The notes below the pieces were generated by a model. The model was not told where the DNA came from. It ran no database searches and was given only the letters and a program-made list of their open reading frames with translations. Below, in pieces: positions 32,866 to 41,539 of a stretch of 64,000 nt of DNA. Source of the DNA: Tepidanaerobacteraceae bacterium (GTDB lineage: Bacteria; Bacillota; Thermosediminibacteria; Thermosediminibacterales; Tepidanaerobacteraceae); assembly GCA_024655905.1 (NCBI GenBank), contig JANLFP010000004.1, positions 145,643 to 209,642 of the forward strand. The letters are read 5' to 3'. Position numbers and translations under genes: made by a program. Numbering within the stretch: position 1 is the stretch's first letter; each line of letters starts with the position of its first letter.

Positions 32866-33949
32866 TTTGTACCTCCGATTTGTATTTAATCATGTCAACA
32901 AATGCCTCAATTCGAGTTCTCAAACCAGCTTCAGCAGCATGTTCATCGAGCACTAGCGTCATTGCAGGCATCAAATATTTTCTGCTTGCGCTGGGGAGAA
33001 CACTCTTAGCCACTATTTCGGGCATACAAGTGAAAGGCAAAAGTTGTATTATTCCGTTAAAACCTTCTTTTGCGCATTTTGCCACATATGCTATGCTCTC
33101 TTGCCCATGACCCCCTATAAAGCAATTTATAAAAGGTTTTGACGAGTCAAGAAATTCTTTGTGTTCTCTGGGCTTTAAAAACGCTGGAAAAAGATTGTGT
33201 CTCACCCAATCCGTAATATATATACTTCTGTGAACTTCAACTCCAATTTCACCGAGCTGTTTTTCAATATTGAGGTTCGCAAATGGTTCTAAAATTGTGT
33301 AAATCTCACCCGTTAAACCAATTCTGGGCGAATCTGAATTAGTAAGAATTAAATCGCGAAACATTATTTCTATCTGCTTTTGTATATTTTTTATTCCTGT
33401 CAGAGTCATCACATCTCCAATCAGCTTTATCGACTTTTTATAAAACTTGTCCGTTTCACCTTCAAATTTTTCGCGTGGTCTTGCTCTGCAAGCCATCATA
33501 TCCAGTTCATCAAGCAACTTAGCTTTTTGCCAGGCAAGTCTTGCGGCATATATCAAATTATTATAAGAATAAATTTTTTTATTTGTAATCATTTCTAACT
33601 TTTTAAACAATTCCCATAGGTGACCTTTGGGAGGATCAAATACAACCATATTGAATTTATAACCCGCATCTTTCAATATTTCTCTTTGAACTTCGGCATA
33701 GTATCCAAATCTGCATGGCCCGATTCCTCCGGCCATGATTATAGTGTCTGCTCCTTTTTCCAAAGCTTCTATATAGTTTCCTATATTTATTTTCAGAGGA
33801 AGGCATGCAAATTCAGGTGAGTATTTTATACCAAGCTCGAGTGTTCTTTTACTGCAAGCAGGCGGCACCACCACATCCACTTCCAGACACTCGAAAAAAC
33901 TTTTTAAAGGGATATACATATTACCTAAGTGAGGAAAAGTTACTTTCAC
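32837..33949 (-). CDS. Acyl-CoA dehydratase activase-related protein (DUF2229/HgdB-like), copy A
   Basis: 370 residues. The motif YSPEFACLPLKINIGNY with an invariant Cys, the later GGIGPCRFGYYAEVQREIL and LLPFTCMPEIVAK, and the terminal LDEHAAEAGLRTRIEAFVD are typical of the DUF2229-containing partner proteins of activases. The start is GTG with GGGAG 8 nt upstream. It overlaps both neighbours (29 nt each), implying tight stoichiometry. The cysteines could hold an Fe-S cluster. Substrate unknown. Confidence 0.85.
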   Translation of the reverse strand: MKVTFPHLGNMYIPLKSFFECLEVDVVVPPACSKRTLELGIKYSPEFACLPLKINIGNYIEALEKGADTIIMAGGIGPCRFGYYAEVQREILKDAGYKFNMVVFDPPKGHLWELFKKLEMITNKKIYSYNNLIYAARLAWQKAKLLDELDMMACRARPREKFEGETDKFYKKSIKLIGDVMTLTGIKNIQKQIEIMFRDLILTNSDSPRIGLTGEIYTILEPFANLNIEKQLGEIGVEVHRSIYITDWVRHNLFPAFLKPREHKEFLDSSKPFINCFIGGHGQESIAYVAKCAKEGFNGIIQLLPFTCMPEIVAKSVLPSASRKYLMPAMTLVLDEHAAEAGLRTRIEAFVDMIKYKSEVQNENEMFIGH

Positions 33950-34934
33950 TTGTCAATCTCCCTTCGAGTATATCAAAAAATGCCTCCAGTCTCGTATTAA
34001 ACCCCGCTTCTCCCGAATGTTCATCCAGATTCAAATATAAAAAAGGCAATTTATATTCCTTTTCAACTCTGCGTTCAAGAAGTTCTCCCACTAAAGAGTC
34101 AGGGCCGCATCCAAAAGATGCTACGCTTATTATGCCATCAACCTTTTCATTATCCAAAAAATAAAAGGCACTTCCGAGAATATTTCTGCCAAGAGTCCAG
34201 AACATTTCTTTTGATAATTTTTTTGCCCCCTGGAATATTTTTTTTTCGCTTAACATTTCATAAGTAATTATCTTTACATTATATAATTTTAATTTTTTTA
34301 TCAGATTCATGCTTATATAGTCGTCATACAGATTATAAGGATGTCCCAGCAACAATACTTTAAAACATGGTTTTGATTGATTTGTTATAGTTTTGAAATT
34401 ATTATCATCATAATTTAAAATCTCATTATTAAATACCTCGGTCGGAATCTTCCGGTATAGCCGAATATAATTTTTGTAGAAAGCAAAATTTTTTATTGCC
34501 ACGAAATATGCTTTTAAAACTTCTGCCCTAGATTTATTCAAAAATTTACCTATTTTAAAAAAGTGTTCAAGTATGCTGGCTTTTTTGTTGTATAGGTCAA
34601 GTTTTATATCTATTATTGGAGGCAAATCATTCAAATTGAATTTTATCATTTCAGGTAAACCCAGAAATTTTGGACATATATACCTTCCCGGCTCAATACT
34701 GACTATTCTCGGGATAAAAATAGCGTCAACCTTTTCTGCAAGATCCATTACATGACCGTGAAATACTTTCACCGGAAGGCATGCATCGTCCACTGCGGCT
34801 TCTACACCCATTTTTATTGTTACTTTATTTGTAGGATTTGATAAAATGACTTCTTGCTCCAGCTCTTTAAAAAATTTTTCCCATAACGGAAAATAATAAT
34901 AATAAAATAGTGCTCTTGGGATTCCTATTTTCAT
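33921..34934 (-). CDS. Acyl-CoA dehydratase activase-related protein (DUF2229-like), copy B
   Basis: 338 residues from ATG 34934; the family N-terminus KIGIPRALFYYYYFPLW begins there, and a longer frame to 35030 shows no support. Like copy A it has DDACLPVKVFHGHV, a GCGPDSL Cys loop and the terminal LDEHSGEAGFNTRLEAFFD. Together with copy A and the ATPase it reconstitutes the architecture of the 1400-residue activase-like proteins. It is the first gene of the trio, 81 nt after the stop of the small membrane protein's frame region. Confidence 0.85.
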   Translation of the reverse strand: MKIGIPRALFYYYYFPLWEKFFKELEQEVILSNPTNKVTIKMGVEAAVDDACLPVKVFHGHVMDLAEKVDAIFIPRIVSIEPGRYICPKFLGLPEMIKFNLNDLPPIIDIKLDLYNKKASILEHFFKIGKFLNKSRAEVLKAYFVAIKNFAFYKNYIRLYRKIPTEVFNNEILNYDDNNFKTITNQSKPCFKVLLLGHPYNLYDDYISMNLIKKLKLYNVKIITYEMLSEKKIFQGAKKLSKEMFWTLGRNILGSAFYFLDNEKVDGIISVASFGCGPDSLVGELLERRVEKEYKLPFLYLNLDEHSGEAGFNTRLEAFFDILEGRLTSESNFSSLR

Positions 34935-35014
34935 AATTTTATTAATACACCTCATAACCGTTTTATTACCTACTATTTCCATATTGTTAAAGACTATACA
35001 AATTACAAATAATA

Positions 35015-35395
35015 TTACTTTTCCGCCCAAAAAAGAGAGAAAATTAGCAGTCTAAAAATTGATATTTTGATCATTATTACTGGCCACGGTTTTTTAAAAC
35101 AGGCAAAAGGATTAACTGCATCTATCCAGGAAACTTTATCATGCTTCAAAAGACCAAAACCAATAGTAAATAAAAAAAGAGGATCAATTAAATATAAAAT
35201 ATCTTTACCTGACGAATTCCATGTAATAGAGGAAAAAATTCCTCCAGCAATTACTTCTGTTACTTTTAAACTCAGTGCCGTAGAAATTGAAACAAAAAGC
35301 CCTAATTCTACTGCGGAAATGGCCATAACTATAAACCAATAGCGCGGACTTACAATCAATATTGATAGAAGAATCCCGGTTATGTCTAAAAACAT
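35015..35395 (-). CDS. Small integral membrane protein following spoVAE
   Basis: 126 residues with about four hydrophobic helices (ITGILLSILIV; WFIVMAISAVELGLF; YLIDPLFLFTIGFGL; PVIMIKISIFRLLIF). GGAGAAC stands before the ATG, 10 nt after spoVAE. I do not recognise the family; its place at the end of the spoVA operon suggests a sporulation role. Confidence 0.65.
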   Translation of the reverse strand: MFLDITGILLSILIVSPRYWFIVMAISAVELGLFVSISTALSLKVTEVIAGGIFSSITWNSSGKDILYLIDPLFLFTIGFGLLKHDKVSWIDAVNPFACFKKPWPVIMIKISIFRLLIFSLFWAEK

Positions 35396-35405
35396 TTTGT
35401 TCTCC

Positions 35406-35759
35406 TTACTTTGATTTTGGATTAAATAGTAAAGACATTAAATATCCAAATACCACTGCGGCCGTTATTCCGGCTGCAGCAGAAGTGAGGCCTCCTGTGA
35501 ATATCCCGAGAAAACCGCGTTTGTCTACATCTTCAATTACTCCTCTTACAAGCGTGTGTCCAAAACCGGTAAGCGGTATGGTCGCTCCAGCCTTGCCTAT
35601 TTCTACCAAGGGTTCATAAAGCCCCAAACCGCTCAATACCGCTCCAAGAGTAACAAATAATACCAGAACATGCGCGGGAGACAATTTAGTCGCATCCATC
35701 AGAACCTGACCGATAGCGCAAATTGCGCCTCCAACAATGAAAGCCATAACATAATCCAT
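35406..35759 (-). CDS. spoVAE: Stage V sporulation protein AE (SpoVAEb)
   Basis: 117 residues, three to four membrane helices. Part of the SpoVA channel in the spore inner membrane that takes up and releases dipicolinic acid. It shares with SpoVAC the pattern VGGAICAIGQVLMD and LTGFGHTLVRG. Confidence 0.94.
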   Translation of the reverse strand: MDYVMAFIVGGAICAIGQVLMDATKLSPAHVLVLFVTLGAVLSGLGLYEPLVEIGKAGATIPLTGFGHTLVRGVIEDVDKRGFLGIFTGGLTSAAAGITAAVVFGYLMSLLFNPKSK

Positions 35760-35777
35760 TTATAAAACTCCTCCGGT

Positions 35778-36788
35778 TTAAAGGTTTTCAATTGCAACCG
35801 CATGAGCTATGCATGGTATTGTTTCACCCTGTTGTATACTTGTAGTGCTCAAAAGCGCTCCTGTAGCCACCAATAAAACGCTATTGTATTTGCCATTTAT
35901 CATCTCTTTGTAAAGATAACCACAGGTCACTACTGCAGCGCATGCACAACCACTACCACCTGAATGTACATCCTGCTCCGGGTGGAATATCATTAGGCCG
36001 CAATCCGAATATTTATTTGTAACGTCAAAACCTTTCCATTTCATAAGTTCTTCTGCGATATCTTTTCCCACACTGGCTAAATCTCCGGTAATAATTAAAT
36101 CATAGTCGTCGGGAGTTCTTTTGGTGTCATTAAAATGCTGCAATATAACATCAACTGCGGCTGGTGCCATCGCAGAACCCATATCATTAGAATTCGTCTG
36201 GCCCATATCTATTACTTTACCGGTCGTGGCATATGTTATCCTTGGATTTTTCGGTTTTGATGAAATCACCACCGCCCCTGCCCCCGTGACAGTCCATTGA
36301 GCCGAAGGCGGTCTTTGATTGCCTAGTTCTAAAGGATACCTGTACTGTCTTTCAGCAGTGCAGTAATGACTTGAAGTCGCTACTACGAGGTTGTCTGCAA
36401 ACCCTCCATCAATGATTTTTGCCCCCAAACTCATTCCTTCTGATATTGTCGAACAGGCCCCATATATTCCATAAAATGGCAACCCCAATTCTCTCGCGGC
36501 AAAACCTGCTGAAATAATCTGGTTTAAAAGATCTCCCGCTATAAAGTACTCAATATTAGAATATGGAACCTTGCTGTTCTTGATAGCCATTTCTACTGCT
36601 TCTTTTAGCATTTTTCTTTCAGATTTTTCCCAACTTTTTTCTTGATACATATTATCATTTAAAATGATGTCAAAATAATCTTTCAGCGGTCCCTGGCCTT
36701 CTTTCGGTCCGACAATTGATGCTGTAGCCAGGATTGAAGGAGGGTTCTGAAATTTTACTGTCTGCAAACCCATTTTTTTTGCTGCCAA
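35778..36788 (-). CDS. spoVAD: Stage V sporulation protein AD
   Basis: 336 residues, thiolase-like fold; in Bacillus it binds dipicolinic acid on the spore inner membrane. Typical segments are ASIVGPKEGQGPL, AGDLLNQIISAGFAARELGLPF (shown in part) and HSGGSGCACAAVV. The start is a TTG with GGAGG upstream. Confidence 0.95.
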   Translation of the reverse strand: MAAKKMGLQTVKFQNPPSILATASIVGPKEGQGPLKDYFDIILNDNMYQEKSWEKSERKMLKEAVEMAIKNSKVPYSNIEYFIAGDLLNQIISAGFAARELGLPFYGIYGACSTISEGMSLGAKIIDGGFADNLVVATSSHYCTAERQYRYPLELGNQRPPSAQWTVTGAGAVVISSKPKNPRITYATTGKVIDMGQTNSNDMGSAMAPAAVDVILQHFNDTKRTPDDYDLIITGDLASVGKDIAEELMKWKGFDVTNKYSDCGLMIFHPEQDVHSGGSGCACAAVVTCGYLYKEMINGKYNSVLLVATGALLSTTSIQQGETIPCIAHAVAIENL

Positions 36789-36802
36789 ACTATGTTTACC
36801 TC

Positions 36803-37252
36803 CTATAGCTTGAATAAATAATAAATTAATCCTATAATGAACGCCGAAGTCATACCATAAACCAGAACAGGCCCCGCTACTACAAACATTTTAGATGCTA
36901 CTCCGAAGACATAACCCTCCCTTTTAAATTCCATGGCGGGTGAAACTATTGAATTGGCAAAGCCGGTTATAGGAATAATTGAACCTGCTCCAGCCTTTTT
37001 GCCAATTTTATCATAAATACCCAGGCCGGTAAGAAAAGCCCCCAAGAAAACCATTGTAGCAGATGTTGGAGCACCTGCTTCTTTTATACTAAAACCTCTT
37101 GAAACAAAAAAGTTCATTATACCCTGACCTATGACGCAAATCAGGCCGCCTACCAAAAAAGCCATAAATATATTTTTAATATAGGGAGGTTTTGGCTTTT
37201 TTAGATTAACTAAATTTTGATAATCTTGCTGTTCTTTTGTTAGTTTCTGCAT
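36803..37252 (-). CDS. spoVAC: Stage V sporulation protein AC
   Basis: 149 residues with four membrane helices; mechanosensitive-type component of the SpoVA dipicolinate channel. GGLICVIGQGIMNFF and GSIIPITGFANSIVSP are family signatures. First gene of the spoVAC-AD-AE unit. Confidence 0.95.
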   Translation of the reverse strand: MQKLTKEQQDYQNLVNLKKPKPPYIKNIFMAFLVGGLICVIGQGIMNFFVSRGFSIKEAGAPTSATMVFLGAFLTGLGIYDKIGKKAGAGSIIPITGFANSIVSPAMEFKREGYVFGVASKMFVVAGPVLVYGMTSAFIIGLIYYLFKL

Positions 37253-37272
37253 ATATTCCCTTCTTTTTACGG

Positions 37273-37299
37273 TTTAAAAACGAGCACTTTAGTGCCCGT
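37273..37299 (-). terminator. Rho-independent terminator after the dodecin gene
   Basis: ACGGGCAC/GTGCTCGT stem (8 bp, one mismatch, 4-nt loop) with T5 on the minus strand; separates the dodecin from spoVAC. Confidence 0.78.
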
Positions 37300-37303
37300 T
37301 TTT

Positions 37304-37516
37304 TTAGGATTCTGTTGAACCATCTACCTTGAACGCAATTGCTACATCGGCTTTATACTCAATAATTTTTCCGTTTTGAACATTTGCTGTGTTATTTAAT
37401 ACTTCTACTCCGGAAATATTTCTTATAGTCTTGCTGGCATCTTTTACTGCATTTTCTACAGCTTCTTGCCAGCTGTTTTTTGACTCTCCCACTACTTCTA
37501 CAATTTTAACAGTCAT
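37304..37516 (-). CDS. Dodecin family flavin-binding protein
   Basis: 70 residues. The short beta-alpha-beta-beta pattern (KIVEVVGESKNSWQEAVENA, then IRNISGVEVLN, then YKADVAIAFKV) is that of dodecins, which assemble as 12-mers to store or quench flavins. Good GGAGGAG site. Overlaps the upstream membrane protein by 4 nt. Confidence 0.88.
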   Translation of the reverse strand: MTVKIVEVVGESKNSWQEAVENAVKDASKTIRNISGVEVLNNTANVQNGKIIEYKADVAIAFKVDGSTES

Positions 37517-37713
37517 AAAAATTCTCCTCCTTTGTATGAAGTTACGATTTTATTTTTTCCCTTCAACTGACTGTTATTCTTTAAATAGAATACAAGTTTG
37601 GCGCTTTTTGGCATTCTGTAATAATATATATTCTTCGTAATTAAAAGTCCAGAAACCGCAAACAATATTAATATTGTTATTATAAGAGCAATTCTTCTTC
37701 GAATCATATTCAC
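37513..37713 (-). CDS. Small single-span membrane protein
   Basis: 66 residues with a basic start (MNMIRRR) and one hydrophobic helix (ALIITILILFAVSGLLI), then a basic soluble tail. GTG start, GAGGTGA upstream. It overlaps the dodecin gene (ATGA-type overlap), so they are probably co-expressed. No family recognised. Confidence 0.6.
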   Translation of the reverse strand: MNMIRRRIALIITILILFAVSGLLITKNIYYYRMPKSAKLVFYLKNNSQLKGKNKIVTSYKGGEFL

Positions 37714-37762
37714 AAGTGATTCACCTCTTGTTTATTATTGTTTTTAATAAAAATTTTTATTC

Positions 37763-37785
37763 AAAAAAAAAGCCGTTCTTCGGCT
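37763..37785 (-). terminator. sigF operon terminator
   Basis: AGCCG with CGGCT (5-nt loop) followed by nine T on the minus strand, 9 nt after sigF. Confidence 0.85.
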
Positions 37786-37794
37786 ACAATATAT

Positions 37795-38517
37795 TCAAAA
37801 AAGTAATTCCCTTATTTTATTTAATATTTTTTTTTCCATTCTTGATACCTGTACTTGAGTTATTCCCAAAGCTGCGGCAACTTCCATCTGCGTTTTGTCT
37901 TGAAAATATCTTAATATTATAATCTGCCTTTCTTCCTTTTTTAATTTTGACAATGCTTCTTTCAAAGCTATTCTATCCAACCATTGATTTTGATTCACTT
38001 CACTATAGGAGAGCTGATCAATATAATAAAGCGGAGCTCCTTCATCTTGAAAAGCCACATCATTTAATGAAATCGGCATTTGAGAAGATTCCATAGCCAT
38101 TACCAATTCTTCAGGAGATATATTAATTTCTTTTGCCAATTCATTTACAGTCGGTTCTCTATCCAGTAATTTCGACAGTGTTTCTCTGGCTTTTTGTACT
38201 TTTACTGACAGTTCCTTTAAAGATCTGGAAACTTTAACAGGTCTATCGTCTCTTAAAAATCTGCGAATTTCCCCCATTATCATGGGAACTGCATATGTAG
38301 AAAACTTTACATTGTATGAAAAATCGAATTTTTCAATCGCTTTGAGCAATCCTATGCTGCCTATCTGAAATAAGTCTTCCAATTCATAACCACGGTTATT
38401 AAACCTTTTTACTATACTCCAAACAAGGCCAAGGTTTAAGGCCACAAAATCATCTTTTGCTTTGCTATCTCCCTGTTTGGCTTTTTTTAATAACTCCATG
38501 GAATCATTCGAATTCAT
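37795..38517 (-). CDS. sigF: RNA polymerase sporulation sigma factor F
   Basis: 240 residues with sigma regions 2 (EDLFQIGSIGLLKAIEKFD), 3 and 4 (QDKTQMEVAAALGITQVQVSRMEKK, shown for location only in part). Forespore-specific first sigma factor, held inactive by SpoIIAB. The position after spoIIAA-spoIIAB is the classical operon. Confidence 0.97.
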   Translation of the reverse strand: MNSNDSMELLKKAKQGDSKAKDDFVALNLGLVWSIVKRFNNRGYELEDLFQIGSIGLLKAIEKFDFSYNVKFSTYAVPMIMGEIRRFLRDDRPVKVSRSLKELSVKVQKARETLSKLLDREPTVNELAKEINISPEELVMAMESSQMPISLNDVAFQDEGAPLYYIDQLSYSEVNQNQWLDRIALKEALSKLKKEERQIIILRYFQDKTQMEVAAALGITQVQVSRMEKKILNKIRELLF

Positions 38518-38522
38518 AGATA

Positions 38523-38960
38523 TTACCTCTGAATCCTGTCAGTAATATTTTTAGCCATTTTTACCACAGTCCCGACCCCGGGAGCAGATTCTACTTCGAG
38601 TTCATCCATAAAGTTTTCCATGATGGTAAAACCCATACCCGACCTGTCCTGTTCCGGTTTAGAAGTCCACAGCGGTTGTCGTGCCATTTCTATGTCTTCT
38701 ATGCCTTTTCCCCAATCCTGTATTACAATTTCTATCCTGTCTTTATAAAGCCTTGCCTGTATCCTGATTATCCCCGACTTATCTTCATATCCATGAATTA
38801 TTGAATTAGTTACAGCCTCAGATACAGCAGTTTTTATATCAGAGAGATGGTCCAGCGTTAGATCCAGCTGAGATGCAAAAGCAGCTATGACCACTCTTGC
38901 AAAAGCTACATTTTCTGATTTGCTTAGAAAATCAAGCTGTATTTCATTTAATAATTCCAT
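38523..38960 (-). CDS. spoIIAB: Anti-sigma F factor / serine kinase SpoIIAB
   Basis: 145 residues, GHKL-type ATPase: [13 protein letters not shown] is the N box and WGKGIEDIE plus [12 protein letters not shown] the G boxes. Binds sigma F and phosphorylates SpoIIAA. Confidence 0.97.
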   Translation of the reverse strand: MELLNEIQLDFLSKSENVAFARVVIAAFASQLDLTLDHLSDIKTAVSEAVTNSIIHGYEDKSGIIRIQARLYKDRIEIVIQDWGKGIEDIEMARQPLWTSKPEQDRSGMGFTIMENFMDELEVESAPGVGTVVKMAKNITDRIQR

Positions 38961-38972
38961 AATATCAACTCC

Positions 38973-39308
38973 CTACATTTTTTCTGTTGCATCTTTCTCT
39001 TCATTGTAGTAATGAAGTATGTTAAAAATACCAGACATTTCAAATATTTTCCTTATCTTCGCATTAACATTTGATACTCCAACAGTACCTCCGATTTTTC
39101 GCAGAGTCTTGTAATAACCTATTATCATCCCAACACCCGAGCTATCCATAAATGTAACATTTTTAAAATTAAATAACATTTTTTTAATATATTTTTTTTG
39201 GAAATAATCATCAATCTGTGTTTTCACTAAATTAGATGTGTGATGATCTATTTCTCCTTTTAAATTAACTGTCATCATATCACCCGAAATTTTAATGATT
39301 GAGTTCAA
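38973..39308 (-). CDS. spoIIAA: Anti-sigma F factor antagonist SpoIIAA
   Basis: 111 residues, STAS fold; the regulatory phospho-serine is Ser57 in FMDSSGVGMI. Dephosphorylated by SpoIIE (not in this window) it frees sigma F. A sigma-H promoter lies 33 nt upstream. Confidence 0.96.
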   Translation of the reverse strand: MNSIIKISGDMMTVNLKGEIDHHTSNLVKTQIDDYFQKKYIKKMLFNFKNVTFMDSSGVGMIIGYYKTLRKIGGTVGVSNVNAKIRKIFEMSGIFNILHYYNEEKDATEKM

Positions 39309-39340
39309 GCTGCTCCCCTCCCCCTATGTATATGATAATA

Positions 39341-39369
39341 ATATTCTACAATCTTAAGGAAAATCCTGC
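39341..39369 (-). promoter_or_regulatory. Sigma-H promoter of spoIIAA-spoIIAB-sigF
   Basis: GCAGGATTT (39369-39361), 11-nt spacer, GTAGAATAT (39349-39341): a full match to the RnAGGAwww / RnnGAATww consensus of sigma H. Confidence 0.8.
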
Positions 39370-39375
39370 TAATCA

Positions 39376-39414
39376 TAAAAAAGCACAGCTTGCGCTTTTT
39401 TAATGAAGCTGTGC
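39376..39414 (-). terminator. dacF terminator
   Basis: 9-bp stem (39406-39414 with 39383-39391), loop of 14 nt, followed by TTTTTT on the minus strand. It allows partial read-through into spoIIAA at most. Confidence 0.75.
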
Positions 39415-39429
39415 GTCGAAGAAATAATG

Positions 39430-40599
39430 TTAAAAGCTGAACCATCTTTCAAGAATTCTTTTAACCATATCCATCATGCTTGCTTTTTTAACGTTCTGAG
39501 AAACGACAAGCATGACCTCAGCAATTTTTTTGCCATTTTGTTCAGCCATGAGTTTGCCAACTACCTGCCCTTTATTAAGTGGCGCAACTAATTTATTTGG
39601 AGCTTCAATCCTTGTATTTATTCCACTTTCTTTACCTTTCTCCGTTAAAATACTCAAATCGTTTTCTGCTATTAAGTTCACTTCTTTTATTAAACCTTTT
39701 TCTACAGGCAATATTTTCTGCACGGAACCTTTTTTTGCTATCAAAATGGAATTGAAATGACCAAAACCGTAATCTAGCAATTTAACCGTATCTTCAAACC
39801 GCTGGCTTGAATTTTCTCCGCCCATTACGACAGAAATCAACCTGAAATCCCCTCTTTTTGCAGTACCGGCAAAACAATAACCCGCCTTTTGATGAAAACC
39901 GGTCTTTATTCCATCGAGGCCTTCATATTTGCCCAACAATTTATTGGTGTTTGCCAGCATTGTGGCATCTCGCTTTTTGTCTGTATGTTCAAGATAATCC
40001 ATCCACATTGTGGACCAGGTGAAAAATTTGGGGTATTTCAATAGCTCCCTTGACATCATTGCTATGTCGTATGCGCTGGAATAATGATTTTGCTCCGAAA
40101 GCCCATGCGGATTCATAAAATTGGTATTTTTAAGGCCAAGAGCTTTGGCTTTGTCATTCATCATTTTCACAAAGCCTTCAACACTGCCACCGATGTATTC
40201 AGCTACGGCTACTGAAGCATCATTAGCGGAAGCTATGGTAATACACTTCAAAAGTGTTTCAAGAGTTTGCTCTTCACCCGGACCTAAAAATACCTGACTG
40301 CCCCCAGTTCTCCATGCTCTTTCACTGATTTTTATTTTATCTTCCAATTTAACTTTGCCTTGATCAAGGGCTTCAAATGCTAGTAGTAGTGTCATAATTT
40401 TTGTAATACTGGCGGGTTCAAGCATCTGATGAGAATTCTTGTCAAAAATGACGGTTCCGGTACCAGCATCAATTAAAACGGCTGAAGGTGATTTTATTTC
40501 AGGCTGAGTTTGAGCAAGAGCCAAACTGCTAACGTCAAAAATAATTAGATTAATTATTATTAAAAATATTACCAGCCTTTTTTTTGCAAATAAAACCAT
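39430..40599 (-). CDS. dacF: D-alanyl-D-alanine carboxypeptidase DacF
   Basis: About 389 residues from ATG 40599 (GGGAGG 10 nt upstream), with a signal peptide ending near SLALA. Motifs: PASITKIM (SxxK), SANDASV (SxN), GIKTGFHQ (KTG). Gene order dacF-spoIIAA matches Bacillus, where DacF sets cross-linking of the spore cortex from the forespore side. Confidence 0.95.
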   Translation of the reverse strand: MVLFAKKRLVIFLIIINLIIFDVSSLALAQTQPEIKSPSAVLIDAGTGTVIFDKNSHQMLEPASITKIMTLLLAFEALDQGKVKLEDKIKISERAWRTGGSQVFLGPGEEQTLETLLKCITIASANDASVAVAEYIGGSVEGFVKMMNDKAKALGLKNTNFMNPHGLSEQNHYSSAYDIAMMSRELLKYPKFFTWSTMWMDYLEHTDKKRDATMLANTNKLLGKYEGLDGIKTGFHQKAGYCFAGTAKRGDFRLISVVMGGENSSQRFEDTVKLLDYGFGHFNSILIAKKGSVQKILPVEKGLIKEVNLIAENDLSILTEKGKESGINTRIEAPNKLVAPLNKGQVVGKLMAEQNGKKIAEVMLVVSQNVKKASMMDMVKRILERWFSF

Positions 40600-40685
40600 A
40601 ATAAACATTCCTCCCTTTGTATATAGATTTTCCAATGGGAGGGAATGTTATTCAGAGCATTTACAGCCTAATTATAATTACAAGT

Positions 40686-41492
40686 TTAAATGCGTTTTAT
40701 AATTTCTTTCAAAAGCATTGCAAGCATTTCTTCTGATTTTTTTGCAACTTCAATTACTTCTTTATGGCTCAGTTCATGAGGATAAATGCCTGCAGCCATA
40801 TTTGTAATGCATGAGATAGCTAGCACCTTCATTCCGCATTGCCTCGCGATAATAACTTCCGGAACGGTTGACATTCCTACAGCATCAGCACCAATTGTTT
40901 TTAACATTCTTATTTCCGCTGGAGTTTCGTAGCTGGGGCCGGTTAAACATGCATACACTCCTTCACGCAGAGGCAAGTTTAGGCTTTGAGCTGCTGATTT
41001 TGCAATTTCCCTTAATTCCGGGCTGTAAGCTTGACTCATATCAACAAATCGTGGGCCCATATCCTCAGGTCCAATTAAAGGGTTGTTGCCCAAGAGATTT
41101 ATATGGTCGCATATTATCATAAGGTCGCCGGGCTTAAAATCATTATTGATACCTCCAGAAGCATTGGTTATTATCAAATTCTTAATTCCAAGTTGATTTA
41201 ATACATATACAGGAAAAACTACCTTCTTTAAATTATATCCTTCGTAGTAATGTATTCGACCCTGCATTACTGCAGCAGTTACACCTTCGATTTTGCCAAA
41301 AACCAGTTTCCCGGCATGCCCGCTGACAGTTGAAACAGGGAAATTAGGAATATCGCAAAAATTAATTTCTATGGAATCCTTAATCAAATCTACTATACCA
41401 CCCAAGCCAGACCCCAGGATTAAACCTATATCAGGCCGAAGGTTTAATCGAATTTTAATGGCATTAACGGCTTCTTCAATCATTTTTTTCAC
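40686..41492 (-). CDS. punA: Purine-nucleoside phosphorylase
   Basis: 268 residues of the trimeric PNP family: LGSGLGGIVDLI near the start, MQGRIHYYEGY, TNASGGIN and GMSTVPEVIIAR. Splits purine (deoxy)nucleosides to base and (deoxy)ribose 1-phosphate, the substrate of deoB next door. GTG start with GGAGG upstream. Confidence 0.96.
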   Translation of the reverse strand: MKKMIEEAVNAIKIRLNLRPDIGLILGSGLGGIVDLIKDSIEINFCDIPNFPVSTVSGHAGKLVFGKIEGVTAAVMQGRIHYYEGYNLKKVVFPVYVLNQLGIKNLIITNASGGINNDFKPGDLMIICDHINLLGNNPLIGPEDMGPRFVDMSQAYSPELREIAKSAAQSLNLPLREGVYACLTGPSYETPAEIRMLKTIGADAVGMSTVPEVIIARQCGMKVLAISCITNMAAGIYPHELSHKEVIEVAKKSEEMLAMLLKEIIKRI

Positions 41493-41539
41493 GTTATCCT
41501 GCCTCCTCGCTAGTATAAAAATTAGTTAAAAGAGTCTGT

